Of a DNA stretch of 64,000 nt, positions 62,964 through 64,000 are shown one piece after another. Made by a program: the position numbers and the translations under genes. The stretch is taken from the NCBI RefSeq assembly GCF_004362015.1, contig NZ_SNWW01000001.1, positions 607,288 through 671,287 of the forward strand. Reading direction: 5' to 3'. The notes under the pieces were generated by a model. That model was not told the DNA's origin. It saw nothing but the letters and a program-made list of their open reading frames with translations, and searched no databases. The stretch comes from Flavobacterium chryseum. Its GTDB lineage: Bacteria; Bacteroidota; Bacteroidia; Flavobacteriales; Flavobacteriaceae. The first letter of the stretch is position 1. The number at the start of each line of letters is the position of its first letter.

Positions 62964-63386
62964 TTAAAACCAGAGATTCCATGGGATTCTACTTAATATA
63001 AGTAATAATCCTAAACCGTAAAAAATAGCAAATGTTCTAAATTTAGCTTCGCTGTTAATTAGTTTTTTATGTTTAGACCATCCAATAGTAATCAGGATGA
63101 TTGCAATAATATTAATAAGTGGATGCTCTAATGAAGTTAATCTAAGTTCTGCGTTAGACATTTGCCCGAAAGCCGCTTTTCCTAACGGAGATACAAAATA
63201 TAGGATTAAACCAATCAATAATTGAGTATGTGTTCCGATTAAAGCAAAAAGAGCAATTTTGCGATCTTTACCAGTAAATTCTTTTTTAGAAGTAAATCCA
63301 ATTATTGCATTTACAACTGCTATTAATAAAACCAATAAAGCTAAATAGGCCCAGCCAGAATGAAATTTTTGTAGAAAATTGTACAT
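62964..63386 (-). CDS. four-helix inner-membrane protein, possible haem-binding type
   Basis: A 140-residue protein with four transmembrane helices (about 12-30, 45-64, 90-107 and 117-135). Histidines lie at helix ends (H9 in KFHSGW, one in GTHTQLLIG, one in LEHPLINI), the arrangement of small b-type cytochrome-like proteins. The family is conserved in Flavobacteriia as far as I recall, with no assigned function. A -7 box lies at 63408-63415. The haem suggestion is inference. Confidence 0.68.
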   Translation of the reverse strand: MYNFLQKFHSGWAYLALLVLLIAVVNAIIGFTSKKEFTGKDRKIALFALIGTHTQLLIGLILYFVSPLGKAAFGQMSNAELRLTSLEHPLINIIAIILITIGWSKHKKLINSEAKFRTFAIFYGLGLLLILSRIPWNLWF

Positions 63387-63407
63387 AAATTGTGTTTTTG
63401 TTTAAAA

Positions 63408-63415
63408 CAAATATA
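63408..63415 (-). promoter_or_regulatory. putative -7 box of the membrane protein gene
   Basis: TATATTTG on the minus strand, 22 bases before the start codon. Confidence 0.5.
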
Positions 63416-63433
63416 GCAAAAAAGGGTATAAAA

Positions 63434-63466
63434 AAACGGCATTGAACTTAAAAGTCAATGCCGTTT
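63434..63466 (-). terminator. terminator of the TonB-dependent receptor gene
   Basis: AAACGGCATTGA pairs perfectly with TCAATGCCGTTT over nine bases, with a T run on the minus strand, 26 bases after the receptor stop codon. Confidence 0.85.
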
Positions 63467-63491
63467 ATGGTATTTATTTAGATTCTAAATA

Positions 63492-64000
63492 TTAGAAATC
63501 AAAACGTAAACTAAAGTTCCAAGTTCTTCCAAATCCGAAGTATACCTGGTTAGCAGTTGCAATACCTTGGTAAAGAGCTCCTGCCTGAGCGTAAGTCACA
63601 GCTGGAGTTGTTGGAGTTGCAGCTGTTCTGATATCATCAGCAAAAATGTTTGTTTTACCTTCAGCAATATAAACTTTGTCAAAAACGTTGTTTACATTTA
63701 ATCTGAAGTTAACAGAATTACTTTTAGTTCTACCAACTAATACTTTGTATGAAAGACCTGCATCAAATAAACCATAAGAAGGTAATTCTAATGAACCTTT
63801 ATTGTTTTCTGAAGTAAAAGATCCTGGAGTAATCGAAGAATATAGTTTATCATTGTAGTTATAATTTGCATCAATACTAAAACGAGTTAATATTTCATAT
63901 GCAGCACCTAATGAAGCAGTTGTTTGAGCAGCATCACCTACTTTTACTTTGTCTAAGTATAGAGTTGAAGTTGTACCACCTCCAATTGGGTTGTTCGATG
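63492..64000 (-). CDS. TonB-dependent receptor, C-terminal part (runs off the window)
   Basis: An open minus-strand frame without stops from the window edge to TAA at 63492-63494 encodes the last 168 or so residues of an outer-membrane beta-barrel. It has alternating strands with LGAAYEILTRFSIDANYNY, NFRLNVNNVFDKVYIAE (the typical TonB-receptor segment), and a C-terminal RTWNFSLRFDF ending in Phe, the barrel-assembly signal. The start lies outside the window, so plug domain and cargo are unknown. It is not part of a SusCD pair on the visible side. Confidence 0.85.
   Translation of the reverse strand, partial: SNNPIGGGTTSTLYLDKVKVGDAAQTTASLGAAYEILTRFSIDANYNYNDKLYSSITPGSFTSENNKGSLELPSYGLFDAGLSYKVLVGRTKSNSVNFRLNVNNVFDKVYIAEGKTNIFADDIRTAATPTTPAVTYAQAGALYQGIATANQVYFGFGRTWNFSLRFDF

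Overview
The window is an AT-rich Bacteroidota chromosome segment, most likely from Flavobacterium or a close relative. The evidence is a SusC/SusD polysaccharide utilisation locus, -7 promoter boxes of the form TAnnTTTG, few Shine-Dalgarno sequences, lipoprotein signals followed by acidic residues, and many large intergenic palindromes. No rRNA, tRNA, CRISPR array or complete insertion sequence was seen.

Layout. (1) 1-4.9 kb: pfkB, a DinB protein convergent with a WYL regulator, and lepA. (2) 4.9-34.8 kb: a large carbohydrate locus. Two tandem NrtR-type (Nudix plus winged helix) regulators face xylB-xylA, a SusC/SusD pair and a surface glycan-binding lipoprotein. These are followed by GH2, GH31, GH97, GH3, GH39, GH3, GH5, an SGNH acetylesterase and GH95. 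The set fits acetylated, fucosylated galacto-xyloglucan: GH5 cuts the backbone, the esterase, GH95, GH2 and GH31 strip acetyl, fucose, galactose and xylose, GH3 releases glucose, and XylA/XylB feed xylose into the pentose phosphate pathway. Hairpins split the locus into several transcript segments. (3) 35-43 kb: mostly housekeeping genes (CvpA family, pheS, gpsA, a YqhD-type dehydrogenase, a DJ-1/PfpI protein, a LysR regulator) and three proteins of unknown function.

(4) 43.2-58 kb: the most unusual part, an NAD+/ADP-ribose island. The first unit is an NrtR-type regulator with a nearly intact Nudix box, an HExxH metalloprotease, and an 1801-residue SF1 helicase with a kinase-C-lobe-like N-terminus, a DUF4011-type region, a degenerate nuclease-like region and a C-terminal WGR domain. 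The second unit starts at a promoter that overlaps one of two 21-bp near-palindromic sites, the size expected for NrtR operators. It encodes a divergent PRPP-synthetase homologue, a microbial PARG-like macrodomain protein, a coiled-coil protein, a von Willebrand A protein, a short adenylosuccinate-synthetase-like protein, a NADAR protein, a RES-domain protein and nicotinamide phosphoribosyltransferase. I infer a system that consumes, removes or rebuilds NAD+/ADP-ribose during damage, stress or phage attack. The parts belong to known families. The combination and its function are inference.

(5) 58-64 kb: nadD, gmk and yicC, split by a four-helix-bundle gene lying inside an inverted repeat, then an ArsC-like protein, a second DinB protein, RlpA, a small membrane protein and the 3-prime end of a TonB-dependent receptor that runs off the window. 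At least eight families of palindromic repeats sit between transcription units, several in more than one copy.
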